This document shows positions 8,585-15,584 of a DNA stretch of 64,000 nt, piece after piece (the stretch's first letter is position 1; each line of letters opens with the position of its first letter). The DNA lies in IMG/VR virus record IMGVR_UViG_3300040856_003015, positions 1 through 64,000 of that record. One strand, written 5' to 3'. Below the pieces are notes generated by a model. That model made no database searches. It was given only the letters and a program-made list of their open reading frames with translations, and was not told the origin of the DNA. Both the position numbers and the translations under genes were made by a program. Source of the stretch: a virus.

Positions 8585-8618
8585 TTACTTATGCTACTTT
8601 GGTAAAAGATAATACTAC

Positions 8619-8626
8619 TATTTATT
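8619..8626 (-). promoter_or_regulatory. Probable late promoter (one-base variant)
   Basis: AATAAATA on the minus strand, 34 nt before the ATG at 8584, right after the terminator at 8631-8653. It differs from the T4 late consensus TATAAATA at the first base. Confidence 0.45.
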
Positions 8627-8630
8627 TCAT

Positions 8631-8653
8631 AAAAAAGTCTCCCTATGGAAACT
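8631..8653 (-). terminator. Rho-independent terminator after the MazG-like gene
   Basis: Minus strand AGTTTCC-ATAG-GGAGACT (7 pairs, one G-T) followed by TTTTTTA. It lies between the MazG-like gene and the capsid-targeted gene. Confidence 0.65.
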
Positions 8654-8668
8654 TAATAAACTTACTAA

Positions 8669-9136
8669 TCACAAATCATTTTCAGACCTATTCTCACTAC
8701 GATAAATATCAAATTTCCCTTCTGGATAACGAGAACTTAGTTTTTCATAATTCATTTGAAGAATTTCATCAAATGATGTATTTAATGCCATACATGCTTG
8801 AGCAATATACCAACAAATATCTCCCAATTCCCTTTTCATATGAAAGACGTTTTCTTCCGTGTATGGTTTTCCCTGGAGAATAATTTTCTTTACAATTTCA
8901 GTAAATTCTCCAGCTTCAGCACTCATACCTAAAGAAGATGTCAATAAATGCGGAATATCAGCACCGCTTTGTTCAAGATCATTTACTCTTTCAATAAGTT
9001 TTAAAAGATCACTACTAGCCGGACTTGTAGTTTGGCGAACGAATTCAATGTATTTGTTTGAGTCAACGATTGTATTTTCAGCCATAGTAAATTTAGTAGA
9101 TCCATCAGAAAGAGTTTCTTTTTTAATATAGATCAA
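8669..9136 (-). CDS. mazG: MazG-like nucleotide pyrophosphohydrolase
   Basis: 155 residues. The core LGMSAEAGEFTEIVKKIILQG, followed by MKRELGDICWYIAQACMAL, holds the acidic E-x-x-E and E-x-x-D metal-binding pattern of all-alpha NTP pyrophosphohydrolases. Members hydrolyse (d)NTPs or, as proposed for cyanophages, alarmone-type nucleotides to alter host physiology. Start: a TTG at 9136 overlaps the gp41 stop (TTGA) and has GAGGGA upstream; an ATG at 9085 is the alternative and has no clear binding site. It is the last gene of the helicase transcript, ending at a terminator. Confidence 0.85.
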   Translation of the reverse strand: MIYIKKETLSDGSTKFTMAENTIVDSNKYIEFVRQTTSPASSDLLKLIERVNDLEQSGADIPHLLTSSLGMSAEAGEFTEIVKKIILQGKPYTEENVFHMKRELGDICWYIAQACMALNTSFDEILQMNYEKLSSRYPEGKFDIYRSENRSENDL

Positions 9137-10509
9137 AATTTAAATCCCTCAAATGTTTTTTTATGTTTTGATTCCATACGATCATACTCCACATCTTCTG
9201 TTGTGTCAACTGAAGAACTATTTTCAGATTGATCGCAATCGTATAATCTCATCTTTGACCTATCGATTCCCAAGATAAATCTTTTGTACACGGTTAGGTC
9301 ATTATACCTATTTTTTAATTGTTTAACTAAAATTTGACCACGCTCATCTAATTCTTCCGTACTGATCAAAGCAAACATTAAGTCTGCAGTTGCAGGCAAT
9401 CCAAAACTTTCAGATGTATCTGTTAATTCAACATCGGAAGAACCATACCCAGATCTTGTTGTTTGTGTTGCCGACACAATTGGAACATTTGTTTCTACGG
9501 CAAGTCCACGCAACTCTTCAGCAATCGCTTTGACAAACGTATATGAATTTATATTACTACCTTTATACCTACTTGATGCGCAAATATTTAAGTAATCAAT
9601 AAAAATCATATCTGGTTTAAATCTCTTCTTTAAAAAAAGTTCATTAAGTAAAGATTTAAAGTGTTCTGCATGTGCTGAAGCAGTTGGATACTCTTTGATT
9701 ATTAATGATCCTTGTGTTTTCTTGGTCAATGTATTTACTTTACTTTCAAAAATAGATTTTGGCAAATTTGTTATATCCTGTATAGGAACATCTAAAAGAT
9801 TGGCATCAATTCTTTCGGCAATCCGTTCTTCTGCCATTTCTAAAGTTATATAAAGAACATTTTTACCTTGAAGCAAAACTGAACTTGCTAGATGGCACAT
9901 GAAGAGAGATTTACCGACACCAGTTCCTGCAAGAGCAACATTTAGTGTTTTATTTGGGAGTCCTCCCTTAGTTATTTTATTGAAGTATTCTAAATCAAAT
10001 GGTATTTTATCTTCCTTTTTGTGATAACTTTCATATCTAGACTCAGAATCAAGGAAATAATCATGACCAATATGATCATCAAAACTTACGGATAATGCTT
10101 CCTGAAGAATAGAGGGAATGGCATCTCTTCCCTTATCTTCAGAATTTCCATCTGCAATATGAATTGCTTCCATAAGAGCTAAATATATTGCTCTTTCTTT
10201 GCACCATTTTTCTGTAGTTCCGACTAACCATTCGATTTCTGAACTAACATATTCCAAACATTCAATAATATGAACAGATTGTTTATATGTCTCTTCAGAA
10301 ATATCAGTACGCTTTTCAAGTTCAATAATAATTACATCTTTATTGATTACACTTTTATATTTTTGTGTAAATCTGTATATTTCCTGGAATATTATTCTTT
10401 TAGATAAATCTTCAAAATATTCATTTTTTATAAATGGGATTACCCTTTTAACATATTCCTCATTAAAAATTAAATTTGAAAGAATTAAAAATTCTACTTT
10501 ATCCATCAT
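9133..10509 (-). CDS. 41: Replicative DNA helicase gp41 (DnaB-like)
   Basis: 458 residues. An N-terminal helical domain is followed by a RecA-type motor with Walker A AGTGVGKS (near 200), Walker B MIFIDYLNI, and TQTTRSG (the H3/sensor region), then NRYNDLTVYKRFILGID near the end. It unwinds DNA 5' to 3' at the fork and recruits primase gp61. Two Met codons at 10509 and 10506 are equally possible starts; the first overlaps the oxygenase stop (ATGA). No intein is present here, although gp41 is a known split-intein host in metagenomic phages. Confidence 0.95.
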   Translation of the reverse strand: MMDKVEFLILSNLIFNEEYVKRVIPFIKNEYFEDLSKRIIFQEIYRFTQKYKSVINKDVIIIELEKRTDISEETYKQSVHIIECLEYVSSEIEWLVGTTEKWCKERAIYLALMEAIHIADGNSEDKGRDAIPSILQEALSVSFDDHIGHDYFLDSESRYESYHKKEDKIPFDLEYFNKITKGGLPNKTLNVALAGTGVGKSLFMCHLASSVLLQGKNVLYITLEMAEERIAERIDANLLDVPIQDITNLPKSIFESKVNTLTKKTQGSLIIKEYPTASAHAEHFKSLLNELFLKKRFKPDMIFIDYLNICASSRYKGSNINSYTFVKAIAEELRGLAVETNVPIVSATQTTRSGYGSSDVELTDTSESFGLPATADLMFALISTEELDERGQILVKQLKNRYNDLTVYKRFILGIDRSKMRLYDCDQSENSSSVDTTEDVEYDRMESKHKKTFEGFKF

Positions 10510-11066
10510 TTATAGTGCAAATATGTACTTAATATATACTTGGGATTACTTCTAGGAGAATTTCCTCGATGGGGAAACAACCATAGAGGGGGAAAGACTA
10601 ATAATTTTCCACTTTCTGGTTTTATTACTAAGTCCAAAAATTCAGTTTCCCCACCTTCATTAACATCATTTAAATACCACATAAAAGACAGAAACCTTAT
10701 CGAGGATGAAGAATCTGTAACATCAACGTGAGTATCAAAGACATCGTTTCCGTTATTCTGATATTTTTTTATTCTAAATTGCTCAAATGCATTTTTTTCT
10801 GGGAAACATCTTTTATCAATAAACTTATAATACTTTTCTTTATAATCTAAAGTTTTTCTAATAAGAGTATTATGAATTTTTTCAACATCCTCTGATAACT
10901 TTGAATTTTGAGTTAAATTTAGTTGAGTAAAATTTGGTTTTCTATCATTATCAATGCGTTCATGAAGTTCTTCATTTTCATCAAAAAAATTTATTAAAAA
11001 TTTACAAACATCAGAACTCAAATTATTCTTTTCTATGTGTATAAAATCATTTAATTCAACTACCAT
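10506..11066 (-). CDS. 2OG-Fe(II) oxygenase, prolyl-4-hydroxylase-like
   Basis: 186 residues. A double-stranded beta-helix with the iron ligands H-x-D in FDTHVDV and a distal His in FPHRGNSP, plus a basic residue in SNPKYILSTYLHY that would bind 2-oxoglutarate. The WYLNDVNEGGETEF segment is the classic P4H signature between the ligands. Such enzymes are common in marine T4-like phages; the substrate (protein or nucleic acid) is unknown. It overlaps the 3' end of the uvsX C-terminal ORF by 11 nt and the gp41 start by 4, so all three are on one transcript. Confidence 0.88.
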   Translation of the reverse strand: MVVELNDFIHIEKNNLSSDVCKFLINFFDENEELHERIDNDRKPNFTQLNLTQNSKLSEDVEKIHNTLIRKTLDYKEKYYKFIDKRCFPEKNAFEQFRIKKYQNNGNDVFDTHVDVTDSSSSIRFLSFMWYLNDVNEGGETEFLDLVIKPESGKLLVFPPLWLFPHRGNSPRSNPKYILSTYLHYK

Positions 11067-11967
11067 AACTAAACTCTACTCTAGCGATTTCATCAAGTTT
11101 TTGCATCACTTCATCAGTGAAATATACTTCAGGATCTTTTAGGATTTGTTTTGCGTAAATCTTTTTACCATTCATTTCATAACGACCTGCTACATTTTTC
11201 CAAAGTCCGCCAATCTCACCGAGTTCAAGAAGACCATAATATCTATCAAGACCACGCTCATCATAATAAAGACGAATTTCAACTTCTTTATTCTCCTTGC
11301 TCAAGCGCGACTTGTGAGTCTTTGCCTTGATAAGATTGCCGACGACTTCTGTTCCATCCTTCTCTTTCTTTTTGCTGAGATAGATGATTGTACTTGCTGC
11401 ATACTTGAGACCAGAATTGTGAGACACGACACCATTACCAAGAATATAATGATGTTCTCCTTCAACTGTGATGTCATAAACATCCTCAGTCTTTATTTTC
11501 TTGATAGACTTTACAATTCGTTCCATGCCACCTCTTATACATATAGATTTGATAGTATCTGAAGGTAATAACTCAGTAACGGATTTCCATTCATAACCAT
11601 CTCCAGTATCTACTAAAAACTTATGTTCGCCAGAACATCTAATAGTTTCTCCATCTTCCAATTCCAATTCATAAACATCTTTATCGGTGAAATGGAAAGT
11701 GTCAGTAACTGATGAATAACCAAACATAGTTCTCACTTTGTCACCAACTTGAATAGATTCAATAGGAATAGAACCATTTTCTGTTTGTATCTTAGTTCCC
11801 GCAACTAAACAACCCCCACCCATTTCCTTTGTAGGGACATAAGAGTTATGAGAAAGTGTCCCATCTTCAAAAATATAGTGATGAGCATCTTCTATTTCGA
11901 TATCATAAACATTAGTATTCTTTTTTTTAATTTTTTCAATTTTTTTAATTTTGATGCCAATAGTCAT
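11056..11967 (-). CDS. uvsX: UvsX recombinase, C-terminal half, with split-intein C part and an inner mini-intein
   Basis: 303 residues in four parts. Residues 1-41 are an IntC fragment ending HHYIFEDGTLSHN. Residues 42-52, SYVPTKEMGGG, are UvsX sequence (the DNA-binding L2 loop). Residues 53-184 are a complete mini-intein from CLVAGTKI to VVSHN. Residues 185-303, from SGLKYAAS, are the C-terminal part of UvsX. Joined to the N-terminal ORF (12617-13498), both inteins removed, the product is 334 residues, the usual size for marine phage UvsX. GGAG 10 nt upstream of the ATG serves as binding site. The half begins 52 nt from, and divergent to, the + strand HNH gene. Confidence 0.95.
   Translation of the reverse strand: MTIGIKIKKIEKIKKKNTNVYDIEIEDAHHYIFEDGTLSHNSYVPTKEMGGGCLVAGTKIQTENGSIPIESIQVGDKVRTMFGYSSVTDTFHFTDKDVYELELEDGETIRCSGEHKFLVDTGDGYEWKSVTELLPSDTIKSICIRGGMERIVKSIKKIKTEDVYDITVEGEHHYILGNGVVSHNSGLKYAASTIIYLSKKKEKDGTEVVGNLIKAKTHKSRLSKENKEVEIRLYYDERGLDRYYGLLELGEIGGLWKNVAGRYEMNGKKIYAKQILKDPEVYFTDEVMQKLDEIARVEFSYGS
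11416..11811 (-). other. Contiguous mini-intein in uvsX (intein 2)
   Basis: 132 codons from Cys53 to Asn184 of the C-terminal ORF. Block A is CLVAGTKIQTENG with VGDKV; block B is CSGEHKF; block F is VYDITVEGEHHYILGNG; block G is VVSHN followed by Ser. No endonuclease domain. The flanking extein is MGGG before and SGLKYAAS after. It resembles the split intein next to it, suggesting a common origin. Confidence 0.93.
11845..11967 (-). other. Split intein, C-terminal fragment (IntC)
   Basis: 41 codons (MTIGIKIKKIEKI to GTLSHN) with block F VYDIEIEDAHHY and the terminal His-Asn; the first extein residue is Ser. The partner IntN is at 12620-12886. The 89/41 residue division is like that of known phage split inteins. 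Confidence 0.93.
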
Positions 11968-11983
11968 TTGAAATTTACTCCGT

Positions 11984-11991
11984 TATAAATA
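11984..11991 (+). promoter_or_regulatory. Late promoter for the + strand HNH gene
   Basis: An exact TATAAATA on the + strand, 28 nt before the ATG at 12020. It is the only late consensus on the + strand found next to a gene, and that gene is the only + strand gene. No inverted repeat flanks it. Confidence 0.65.
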
Positions 11992-12019
11992 GTTATAATC
12001 ATACCTATTATGTAATAGA

Positions 12020-12655
12020 ATGAAGCACATACATCATATTATACCACGACATATAGGTGGGTCTGATGACCCAAGCAATTTAATAGAATTAACAATAGAA
12101 GAACACGCAAAAGCACATTTTGATCTCTGGAAGAAGTTTGGTCGCATAGAAGATAAAATTGCTTGGGAGTGTTTATCTGGAAGAAATCTTTCAGAAGAAG
12201 AAAGAATTATACTATCAAAATCTGGATTTGAAAAGTTTTTACTAGATGAAAGTAAAGTCACAAAATGGAAAAATAAAATATCAAATACATTAACTGGAAA
12301 AATTCAATCTGAAGAAACTAAAATAAAAAGATCAAACTCACTAAAATTAGCATATAAAGAAGGTAGAAAAAAAGTTATTGTTAATTCAGATGATGCTAGA
12401 AGAAGATATTATGAAAATAATATATCTCAATTAATGGCAGAAGGTAGAAAAAAATCTCAAGAGTGGAAGAACTCTGTAACTTCAGAAGAATATAAAATTA
12501 AAAAAACTTTATCAGACCCAAGATCTAAAAAAGTATCTGTAGATGGAATAGTTTATAATTCAATTAGAGAAGCATCTAAAAAAACAAATATAAATTATTC
12601 CAAACTAAGAAATGTACTAATTTCCAATATTAATAATAATATCTTCTTCTGTTAA
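12020..12655 (+). CDS. HNH homing endonuclease inside the fractured uvsX intein
   Basis: 211 residues. The nuclease core is N-terminal: HHIIPRHIGGS, then PSNLIELTIEEHAKAHFDLW, giving the His-His/Asn/His metal site of HNH enzymes. A Lys-rich middle with two repeats (ISNTLTGKIQSEETKIKRS, a NUMOD3-like helix) and a C-terminal IENR1/NUMOD1-like DNA-binding motif (VSVDGIVYNSIREASKKT) follow. It is the only gene on the + strand. It lies exactly between the intein halves, where a normal intein carries its endonuclease domain, and its last 39 nt overlap the end of the IntN ORF on the other strand. It has its own late promoter; there is no clear ribosome binding site. Confidence 0.92.
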   Translation: MKHIHHIIPRHIGGSDDPSNLIELTIEEHAKAHFDLWKKFGRIEDKIAWECLSGRNLSEEERIILSKSGFEKFLLDESKVTKWKNKISNTLTGKIQSEETKIKRSNSLKLAYKEGRKKVIVNSDDARRRYYENNISQLMAEGRKKSQEWKNSVTSEEYKIKKTLSDPRSKKVSVDGIVYNSIREASKKTNINYSKLRNVLISNINNNIFFC

Positions 12656-13498
12656 TTCAGAAACTTTTTTCCACTCACCCTCTTGAGTCATTAATTTATG
12701 CTCTCCTGTTAATTTATAAATCGACCCATTTTCAAGTTCAACTTCATAATATTCATCAAACGAATATCTATAAGTATTGATGACTTTTTTGGGTCCGACC
12801 ATAGTATTCACATAATCTCCAACTTCAATTTCTGAAATATCAATATTTCCATTTGGAGTTTTAATCTTGGTTCCTTTAAGAGCACATCCGATAACATCGT
12901 AAGTGTGGTTTGTTACTAAAAGTGGAATGTTTGCTTGTCCCAGTTTCAGAGTAAGCATACGGAATGCTCCTTTGACAAGTTGAGATTTGGTCATGTCCCT
13001 GACTTGCTTATCATCTAAAGCATCACGAATCTCTTTCTCTGTGGAAAGCATACCTAAAGAGTCTAGCACAAACATACAGGGTTTGCGATCCTCTACAGGT
13101 TTTTTTAAGTATATGTCTACTGCCTGTAATGCTTTCTGTCTAAACTGTTCAATCGTAACAACATTGACAACAACCAATCGCTCTAAGTCAATGCCACGAC
13201 TTGCAAGAAGAGATTTGTTAACTGCTGCCTCAGTGTCAAAGTACAAACAGTAACCGTCAGGATTACTATCCAAAAAATTCTTAACCACAGCGAGACTAAA
13301 GAAAGTCTTCCCAGTAGAAGACTCACCAGCAATGGCAGTAATCTTATTCCCAGAAACACCACCAAATATGCTACCTGAGACCAGTGAATTAAAGATGTAA
13401 GAACCCGTGTCCACAAAGGTTTCGGTGTCGTCGATGTCTGATGCGAGTTGGGTGTAGTCATCTCCAATCTCTTTTACAATTTCTTTTAAAAAATCCAT
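12617..13498 (-). CDS. uvsX: UvsX recombinase, N-terminal half, with split-intein N part
   Basis: 293 residues from ATG 13498 (MDFLKEIVKEIGDD). Residues 1-204 are the RecA-type motor: Walker A GESSTGKT, Walker B MFVLDSLG, and VTNHTYDVIG, where the extein stops. Residues 205-293 are an intein N fragment starting CALKGTKIKTPNG, with VGDYV and block B LTGEHKL, ending at a TAG. The rest of the recombinase is encoded 650 nt downstream, so activity needs protein trans-splicing. UvsX coats ssDNA and drives strand exchange with UvsY and UvsW. The frame is open to 13555, but family proteins begin near MDFLKE. The small gene upstream overlaps this start. Confidence 0.95.
   Translation of the reverse strand: MDFLKEIVKEIGDDYTQLASDIDDTETFVDTGSYIFNSLVSGSIFGGVSGNKITAIAGESSTGKTFFSLAVVKNFLDSNPDGYCLYFDTEAAVNKSLLASRGIDLERLVVVNVVTIEQFRQKALQAVDIYLKKPVEDRKPCMFVLDSLGMLSTEKEIRDALDDKQVRDMTKSQLVKGAFRMLTLKLGQANIPLLVTNHTYDVIGCALKGTKIKTPNGNIDISEIEVGDYVNTMVGPKKVINTYRYSFDEYYEVELENGSIYKLTGEHKLMTQEGEWKKVSELTEEDIIINIGN
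12620..12886 (-). other. Split intein, N-terminal fragment (IntN)
   Basis: 89 codons from the Cys at 12886 to the end of the ORF. Block A CALKGTKI and GDYV, block B TGEHKL are intact; the endonuclease domain and blocks F and G are missing here and the C part is found at 11845-11967 in a separate ORF. Confidence 0.93.
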
Positions 13499-13616
13499 TT
13501 TTTTGTTTCTGGTTAAATTTAAACGACCAAAGTTTAGAGTAGAGATCCTTTTCATTTGTATTTTTAAGGATCTCTATAATTTTATCCAATTCTTTTTCAG
13601 TTATTGGAACTTCCAT
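13458..13616 (-). CDS. Small conserved protein upstream of uvsX
   Basis: 52 residues from ATG 13616 (MEVPITEKELDKIIEILKNT, then LYSKLWSFKFNQ). The KLWSFKFN motif and the place between gene 43 and uvsX match a small protein I recall in marine T4-like phages. Its C-terminal codons overlap the uvsX start by 41 nt. The tail (NGFFKRNCKRDWR) is basic. Function unknown. Confidence 0.65.
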   Translation of the reverse strand: MEVPITEKELDKIIEILKNTNEKDLYSKLWSFKFNQKQKNGFFKRNCKRDWR

Positions 13617-13623
13617 AATACTA

Positions 13624-14970
13624 TCAAATGAAAAATGAATCAAGTGTTGATTTTTTTTCAGATGACCAACCAATAGCATTCAAAATAATTTTTAATGGTT
13701 CCAAGAATCCCTTTTCAAACTGAGTATCGTAATCAATATATTGTTTCAACCCAAGTTCTTTGGGAAACTCTTGAATGAAAGAAATAACATTTTCATATAT
13801 TGGATTTGGTTTTTTTAAATAACAAAATTTAAGTTTTTCACCATTTTTAATTAAAGAATATTTTCCTGTAAGTTTATTAAGTTTAATATAATGATTAAAC
13901 AATAATGCACCTCTGGCATGAATTGGAGTTCCTTTATTATAAATTGAATTGTATGATTGATGTTTTACAACATTAGAAACAGATCTTGGGAAAGAAATTT
14001 CTTCTGGTGGAAGTTTTGAAAATGAACTTCTACAACTATCAATATATTTTATAACATCATCTTCAGACCCGTCCATTAAAATTTTAAATGCTTCCTTAAG
14101 CATTTTTCTACATGAAGATGGAGTTGACGATTTAATTGCTTCAATTCCTTTAATTTTTAATTTGGTTTCTTTGTATCTAACCCCTTCACTATCCCACACA
14201 CTTAGAATATATCTCTTTTTTGCAGTCCAAATCCCACGTTCAGAAATACACTCTCTTTTCATGACCATCTTCTGATCATAAGCATTGACATACTTTGCCA
14301 ACTCCTGATAAGAAGACTCAATATATTTTTCAATTTTTTCTTTACAAATTTTATCTAAAAAATCAACAATCTTTTCTGGACTTTTTTCTTTTCCATCAAA
14401 TATAACATCAACCAAAGGACCCATATTAATATAAAGAGAATCAGTATCTGATGCAATTACATAATCAATGTCATTGGTTTTTAAAATGCTATTTAAATAA
14501 GAGTTCATCTTATTCATAATCCATCTAATTGAGACTTGACCAGAATATGTAATGGCTTCGGCAATATCTAGTTTGTAATACCTAAAGTACTGATTGCCAC
14601 AAGCGCCAAATGCAGAATTGAGTTGGATCTTGCGGGCCATCTGAATGTTATTGCATCTTGCAATCTCCTTCTCCAATGCCTTAGTCGGAGTTTTTTCATA
14701 ATCTTGTTTTGCAATAAGCATCTTCTTCTTGTAGATGGTGCGATCCTTATAAATCTTCTCCATCAGTTCTGGCAGCATACCTTTCACCCTATGATAGAGT
14801 GCTCCATTCGCAGTCATAGTGAGATTTACCTTTTGCAAAGGTTCCAAATCCAACTCTTGTTTGATAAGTTTATCTACATTCACCTTTACGGAAAGTTCTC
14901 TTACCTGTTTAAGTGCCTCAAGTTCTTCTACAATTTCCTCACGGGACATTTTACGAACATCTTTCCACAT
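13624..14970 (-). CDS. 43B: DNA polymerase gp43, C-terminal part (43B)
   Basis: 448 residues carrying the rest of the family B polymerase: DRTIYKKKM, motif B KIQLNSAFGACGNQYFRYY, motif C IASDTDSLYIN with the two catalytic Asp, the KKRY motif (AKKRYILSVW) and the thumb, ending in a short sequence (TLDSFFI) that could be the clamp-binding tip. The first catalytic Asp (motif A) is on 43A. I chose ATG 14970 (MWKDVRKM) with GGAG 7 nt upstream; its upstream frame overlaps the HNH gene. The HNH stop and this start are one base apart. It must assemble with 43A to work. Confidence 0.93.
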   Translation of the reverse strand: MWKDVRKMSREEIVEELEALKQVRELSVKVNVDKLIKQELDLEPLQKVNLTMTANGALYHRVKGMLPELMEKIYKDRTIYKKKMLIAKQDYEKTPTKALEKEIARCNNIQMARKIQLNSAFGACGNQYFRYYKLDIAEAITYSGQVSIRWIMNKMNSYLNSILKTNDIDYVIASDTDSLYINMGPLVDVIFDGKEKSPEKIVDFLDKICKEKIEKYIESSYQELAKYVNAYDQKMVMKRECISERGIWTAKKRYILSVWDSEGVRYKETKLKIKGIEAIKSSTPSSCRKMLKEAFKILMDGSEDDVIKYIDSCRSSFSKLPPEEISFPRSVSNVVKHQSYNSIYNKGTPIHARGALLFNHYIKLNKLTGKYSLIKNGEKLKFCYLKKPNPIYENVISFIQEFPKELGLKQYIDYDTQFEKGFLEPLKIILNAIGWSSEKKSTLDSFFI

Positions 14971-14971
14971 T

Positions 14972-15538
14972 TCAATTCTCCATAATTTTAGTATGCTTTT
15001 TGCGGTTTTCACTCATAGTAATAATCTGCAAGTTGTCTTCGTGATGCTTTCCTCCTTTTGAAATTGGAATTATGTGGTCCACTTCGTGAGGAATACCAGT
15101 TTCTTCTGTTAATCGTTTTGCTTCACAATAAATCTTATTTATTTTTTGTTGATTTGCAGTTTCATCAAAAGCATCTCTTATCCTACATCTTCTGCGAGCA
15201 GCAATAGAGTTTAAAACTGCCCTCTTATGCTCTTTACCCAAATATCTAAATTTAGAAGAACAAGAATGAGAACAAAATTGAAGTTTCCATTTCTCACTTG
15301 TTGCTCTAAATCTGCTTACAATAAATGGAGAACCGCAATTTTGACAGTAAAGAGTTTCCTTTCTCTCTTTATTTTTATTCTCCAAATGTTTAGGTTTTTG
15401 GAGTCCATACTTTCGTATTTTCTGCTTAATAAGAGGGTCGGAGCATCCAAAAAAATCAGCACACTCTTTACGACTTTTGTTTTCAAGAATATAAAGTTGA
15501 TGTAGTTGTTCTTTAGTTATGTTGAATTTTGGTTGCAT
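14972..15538 (-). CDS. HNH homing endonuclease between 43A and 43B
   Basis: 188 residues. An N-terminal helix-turn-helix-like stretch (ENKSRKECADFFGCSDPLI) is followed by a zinc-ribbon-like pair (YCQNCG and FCSHSC) and a C-terminal HNH core (HEVDHIIPISKGG, then HEDNLQIITMSENRKKH). It breaks the polymerase gene between motifs A and B. Insertion of freestanding endonuclease genes here is known from Aeromonas T4-like phages. A late promoter at 15564-15571 lies in the loop of an imperfect inverted repeat, so the gene is likely translated only late. Confidence 0.9.
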   Translation of the reverse strand: MQPKFNITKEQLHQLYILENKSRKECADFFGCSDPLIKQKIRKYGLQKPKHLENKNKERKETLYCQNCGSPFIVSRFRATSEKWKLQFCSHSCSSKFRYLGKEHKRAVLNSIAARRRCRIRDAFDETANQQKINKIYCEAKRLTEETGIPHEVDHIIPISKGGKHHEDNLQIITMSENRKKHTKIMEN

Positions 15539-15549
15539 TTGTTTTATTG

Positions 15550-15582
15550 TATCCGCACATTATTATTTATAAGATGTGGATA
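15550..15582 (-). promoter_or_regulatory. Late promoter within an imperfect hairpin (HNH2 control)
   Basis: Minus strand TATAAATA at 15564-15571, 25 nt before the HNH ATG. The arms TATCCACAT (15574-15582) and ATGTGCGGATA (15550-15560) pair with a 2-nt bulge. A transcript started at the late promoter would lack the first arm, freeing the GCGGA before the start codon. Confidence 0.6.
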
Positions 15583-15584
15583 TT

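Noticed and set aside
12020-12655. HNH gene as a third part of the uvsX reading frame
   Set aside because: It is on the opposite strand and has its own start, stop and promoter.
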